Virus record (IMG/VR): IMGVR_UViG_3300046467_001001
Span: 1 to 33,732 of that record
DNA length: 33,732 bases
Reading direction: 5' to 3' (one strand)
Source: a virus
A program made the position numbers and the translations under genes. Under the pieces are notes generated by a model. The model ran no database searches and had not been told where the DNA came from. It saw nothing but the letters and a program-made list of their open reading frames with translations. The stretch's first letter is position 1; the number at the start of each line of letters is the position of its first letter. Shown one piece after another: positions 31,429 to 33,732 of the stretch.

Positions 31429-32403
31429 TTATTTCATGTCCTCCGTTGAGTTAATTCGTGCCCACTGATTGCAGAACTGCGACACATCGCAATAATCCTG
31501 GCAGCGGCGGTTGATGCCGGGGCGGGTTTCGATGCTGACGCCTTTTTTAAATTCGTAGGTATCTTCGGGGGCTTGGGTCGCGTGGCCCTTGTTGATTGCC
31601 CATATGATCAATTTCTTATGATCTTCTTCGACCTTCAAGGCGCTTTTCCGGCCTTCTTTTTTGAGAGCAAAGGTTGTCTCGGTTGCCCACCGTTCATCGT
31701 CAGTGCATTCGGGGAGATTGCCTATTTTTCCGGCGTTACGCAGTTCGTCTGCTGTGCGATGAATCTGAAGACGTTCCTTGACGAAAGCCTCTTGCCGTTC
31801 ACCGTCCCATCGATTGATGGGATAGATGCCGACTTGGTTTTGCGGATATGTTTCGTCACCCGCCTTCTTGCGCCGGCCAGCTTCCGGCTTTGACCAATCG
31901 CGGAAGATGCCCACGACTTCGAGCCGGTTGATGGGCGGATAAGTACGATCTGACCGCTGGTTTACCTTGAGCAACCAATCCAGCACATTCAACTGCTGTG
32001 TTTTCTCCGGGCGAAGGCCATAAATGACCTCGTAAATGGACATTTGCTTATAATCCTGCAAAATCCATTCGGACCCGGTATTGGTTTCTTCCTCGACCAA
32101 GGCGATTGAGTCAAACGCGCCGCCAACAACCCAGCCGTCAACCTCGGCGTAAACCCGCTTTTCTGTGATGCCGGTAATGTTAGCGCGTTCCAACACAACG
32201 TGCATGGCTTGCCCCATGAGGGCGTAAATGCGGTCGGAAACATCCTCGACCATTTCATTCCGACAATGCTTTCTCAGCGCTACTTGCTGTGGCGGGGAGA
32301 GCAATTGCGTTACGGTGATATCGGATTCTCCGGGTGAGTATGGGTCATTCTTGACGGCTTCAGCGATTGCGGTTGGAAAATTTAGGCGGTTGGTAAATCT
32401 CAT
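31429..32403 (-). CDS. PD-(D/E)XK exonuclease with Cas4/AddB-like Fe-S cysteines
   Basis: A 324-residue nuclease of the RecB/Cas4-like superfamily, which likely resects DNA ends for the Rad52-type annealer. Active-site pieces: MGQAMHVVLE (63-72), GGAFDSIAL with Asp98, DYKQMS with Asp117 and Lys119, then QQLNVLDWLL. Four cysteines arranged like a 4Fe-4S clamp flank it: Cys47 at the N-side and Cys301, Cys305, Cys311 at the C-terminus (CQDYCDVSQFC). AGGAGG lies upstream, and the start overlaps the preceding stop (ATGA). This is a fused iron-sulfur cluster nuclease, not lambda Exo. Confidence 0.82.
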   Translation of the reverse strand: MRFTNRLNFPTAIAEAVKNDPYSPGESDITVTQLLSPPQQVALRKHCRNEMVEDVSDRIYALMGQAMHVVLERANITGITEKRVYAEVDGWVVGGAFDSIALVEEETNTGSEWILQDYKQMSIYEVIYGLRPEKTQQLNVLDWLLKVNQRSDRTYPPINRLEVVGIFRDWSKPEAGRRKKAGDETYPQNQVGIYPINRWDGERQEAFVKERLQIHRTADELRNAGKIGNLPECTDDERWATETTFALKKEGRKSALKVEEDHKKLIIWAINKGHATQAPEDTYEFKKGVSIETRPGINRRCQDYCDVSQFCNQWARINSTEDMK

Positions 32404-32774
32404 TTTGTCCTCCTAAGACGGTCGAGATAATGTTTATTGGCTTTCATCGATGCTACCCGGTGCAGAATCAGACGGCGTTCCTTCATTTCATCGGCAACTT
32501 GCTCACGGAAATGTGCGGGCTTTGGTGGTGTCGGATAGACATAGGTTCGCATCAATCTGCTTACAGCATCCCAAATCAGGTCCGGCGGTATATCGGATAT
32601 GGCCTCAATATAGGCAGTAGACGCGGCCAGAGAGAGCGGGGAGTACGAGAGGGCTTCCCAGACAGTATCGATGGCCTGGGCGACGGTGGCGTCTGGTGAC
32701 CCCTCTATGGCCACTTGAGCCACTATTTCCATAGAATCTAGACATTCAAGATCGAAATCCTCACGCCACGGCAT
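32400..32774 (-). CDS. Probable replication accessory protein (loader-like, uncertain)
   Basis: A 124-residue protein if started at ATG 32774 (MPWREDFDLECLDS). The same frame stays open upstream to 33026, but that part overlaps the preceding gene by over 240 bases, so I take the shorter form. The C-terminal part SRLMRTYVYPTPPKPAHFREQVADE has the helix then PTPxxFxxxV pattern I recall from phage helicase-loader or replisome proteins, but no Walker motif is present. It lies between the DnaT/gpO-like gene and the nuclease. The function is an inference from context. Confidence 0.5.
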   Translation of the reverse strand: MPWREDFDLECLDSMEIVAQVAIEGSPDATVAQAIDTVWEALSYSPLSLAASTAYIEAISDIPPDLIWDAVSRLMRTYVYPTPPKPAHFREQVADEMKERRLILHRVASMKANKHYLDRLRRTK

Positions 32775-32784
32775 ACGCCATTGT

Positions 32785-33099
32785 TCATTTTCGGAGGTTT
32801 TTTCTGTCAAAAACGGCTTGAGCAAGGTTAGTGCGGCGCTCGCTTTGCGAATCGCCACCTGGCTTACGGCCTTCTCGCTTGTCGCGATCTCTTTTGAACT
32901 CGACGGCTTTAAGGAGCCAGTTACGCCAAGCCTGATCCCACCGGACGAATCGTCGGGCGTTTGCCCTGTAATAGGATTCGAACTTGTCGGTTTCGTGTCC
33001 GATATCAAGTCCGCTAATTTTCTCATCTGCCCAAGCCTCCATGACTGGTGTTACTTCAAAGTCTTCGGGTATTTCGGTGCCACGGTTTGCATTTGCCAT
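32785..33099 (-). CDS. Phage replication protein, DnaT/gpO C-terminal-like
   Basis: A 104-residue protein. The pattern IPEDFEVTPVMEAWADEK, then a DKFESYYRAN segment and WDQAWRNWLLKAVE (residues about 9-66, by parts) matches the short C-terminal module seen in phage replication initiators of the O/DnaT group that binds single strands or the helicase loader. The N-terminal DNA-binding half of such initiators is missing, so this is a stand-alone module. It begins 6 bases after the RusA stop. The last 30 residues are charged and variable. Confidence 0.65.
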   Translation of the reverse strand: MANANRGTEIPEDFEVTPVMEAWADEKISGLDIGHETDKFESYYRANARRFVRWDQAWRNWLLKAVEFKRDRDKREGRKPGGDSQSERRTNLAQAVFDRKNLRK

Positions 33100-33105
33100 T
33101 TCTAA

Positions 33106-33555
33106 TTACAATTCCTCCACGGTTATAATCATGCACGGATTTGCGCTGTAGCGTTTCAATCCCGAGACTTGTTGAACTTGAGCGTCGTCCTTGTAGACAA
33201 CGCCGTTTAGAGCATCGAGAACAATCTTGAGATAGTTATCGAGGTCCGGCTTGCCGGGACGCACCGTGAGGCCATCAATGGCCAGAAGGTGTTTCGCTTT
33301 CGACCAGCTTTTTGGAATTTCTATATTGGCCATGATGGTTACGCGCATGAATCCGAGCCAAGGAATGGGATCGCGCAGGGTATATCCGCCGTCTAGCTTC
33401 CAGGCATTTATGGCAAGTGAGGCCGACCATTCAATCGCCGTTTCATATACTGTCGTTGCACGAGGTGTATAATGATGGCCAGCTTTGGTTGAACGGGCAC
33501 GGCCCTTGCTTTTTGGCTGTCCCGGCACTTCGAATGTTATGTTTTTACGCGCCAT
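33106..33555 (-). CDS. rusA: RusA-type Holliday junction resolvase
   Basis: A 149-residue endonuclease that resolves four-way junctions before packaging. The diagnostic motif GKPDLDNYLKIVLDALNG (101-118), then YKDDAQV (121-127), carries the acidic residues that bind metal (Asp104, Asp106, Asp114 region, Asp123/124). The opening FEVPGQPKSKGRARST is typical too. Length is near E. coli RusA (120) plus small insertions. The start overlaps the wHTH gene by 19 bases, and the gene belongs with Rad52, nuclease and SSB as a recombination set. Confidence 0.92.
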   Translation of the reverse strand: MARKNITFEVPGQPKSKGRARSTKAGHHYTPRATTVYETAIEWSASLAINAWKLDGGYTLRDPIPWLGFMRVTIMANIEIPKSWSKAKHLLAIDGLTVRPGKPDLDNYLKIVLDALNGVVYKDDAQVQQVSGLKRYSANPCMIITVEEL

Positions 33556-33731
33556 ACAATCGCATTCCTTCCGCTGTTGTTCTTCCGTCGAATCCCGCTA
33601 TCCTCGATCATATCCTGCTTGACGAGTTCCGTCACTCTTGGCCGAATGGTCAGAATGCCCAAGTCTTTATTTTTGTTCAGAATGATGGCGACTTCATCTG
33701 CCGTCAGTCCTGCTGCGGCTTTTTTAAAGGT
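33537..33731 (-). CDS. Winged-helix DNA-binding protein (partial)
   Basis: The last 64 residues of a protein cut by the right edge. The pattern LTADEVAIILNKNKD, IRPRVTELVKQDMIEDSG, IRRKNNSGRNAIVWRV is that of small phage winged-helix proteins, with the typical RPRVTEL recognition helix and the closing beta-wing ending in VWRV. These are common beside RusA in phages of Alphaproteobacteria (from memory) and may regulate or assist replication. Its 5' end lies outside the window. Confidence 0.75.
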   Translation of the reverse strand, partial: TFKKAAAGLTADEVAIILNKNKDLGILTIRPRVTELVKQDMIEDSGIRRKNNSGRNAIVWRVKT

Positions 33732-33732
33732 A

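Noticed and set aside
1-33732. CRISPR array, insertion sequence or integrase with attachment site
   Set aside because: No regularly spaced palindromic repeats, transposase frames or recombinase signatures were found; the repeats present are coding repeats of the fibre.

Overview
The window is most of the genome of a tailed, short-tailed (podovirus-like) bacteriophage. The virion genes are of T7-like architecture: portal/connector, scaffold, two tail tubular proteins, three internal virion proteins and a fibre with a T7 gp17-type N-terminus. The head genes (a capsid protein and a Bbp19-like protein) recall Bordetella phage BPP-1-type heads. I see no RNA polymerase, DNA polymerase, integrase or repressor-integrase module. 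A Gram-negative, probably alphaproteobacterial, host is suggested by three things: a holin of the GTA three-TM type, an RpoH-like sigma region 4, and an OmpA-like domain of a kind I associate with Alphaproteobacteria. The host assignment is inference.

Layout. Positions 1-42 hold the 5' end of a leftward gene. Positions 43-204 form a divergent regulatory gap. A single rightward late block then runs from 205 to 26519: small terminase; an unknown gene; three tiny lysine-rich proteins; large terminase (2474-4006); small structural genes; portal (5128-6741); Bbp19-like protein; scaffold; major capsid (8008-8823); decoration candidate; a UUCG hairpin; tail tubular A and B; and three internal virion proteins (11676-18798), the second ending in an OmpA-like peptidoglycan-binding domain. 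The fibre (18807-20618) carries fifteen 12-residue repeats. After it come three successive receptor-binding-protein/tail-assembly-chaperone cassettes (20629-24000) and a lysis region (24110-26519). The lysis region has a two-TM peptide, an M15 endolysin, a GTA-type holin and what looks like a deletion scar.

A leftward, presumably early, block runs from 33732 down to 26525: winged-helix protein (cut by the window edge), RusA resolvase, replication proteins, a Cas4-like Fe-S PD-(D/E)XK nuclease, DUF932, Rad52-type annealing protein, SSB, a membrane peptide, a protein consisting only of DnaA domain IV, an XRE repressor-like protein and, last, an unusual fusion of AT-hook-like motif, XRE HTH and sigma-70 region 4. 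The two blocks converge with only 5 bp between stop codons.

Working model (inference): the phage uses host DNA and RNA polymerases. The DnaA-IV and DnaT/gpO-like proteins recruit host replication. Rad52, nuclease, SSB and RusA handle recombination. The sigma-region-4 fusion at the end of the early operon could redirect host RNA polymerase to the late rightward operon. The fusion, the OmpA-tipped ejection protein and the triplicated receptor-binding cassettes are the features most worth pursuing.
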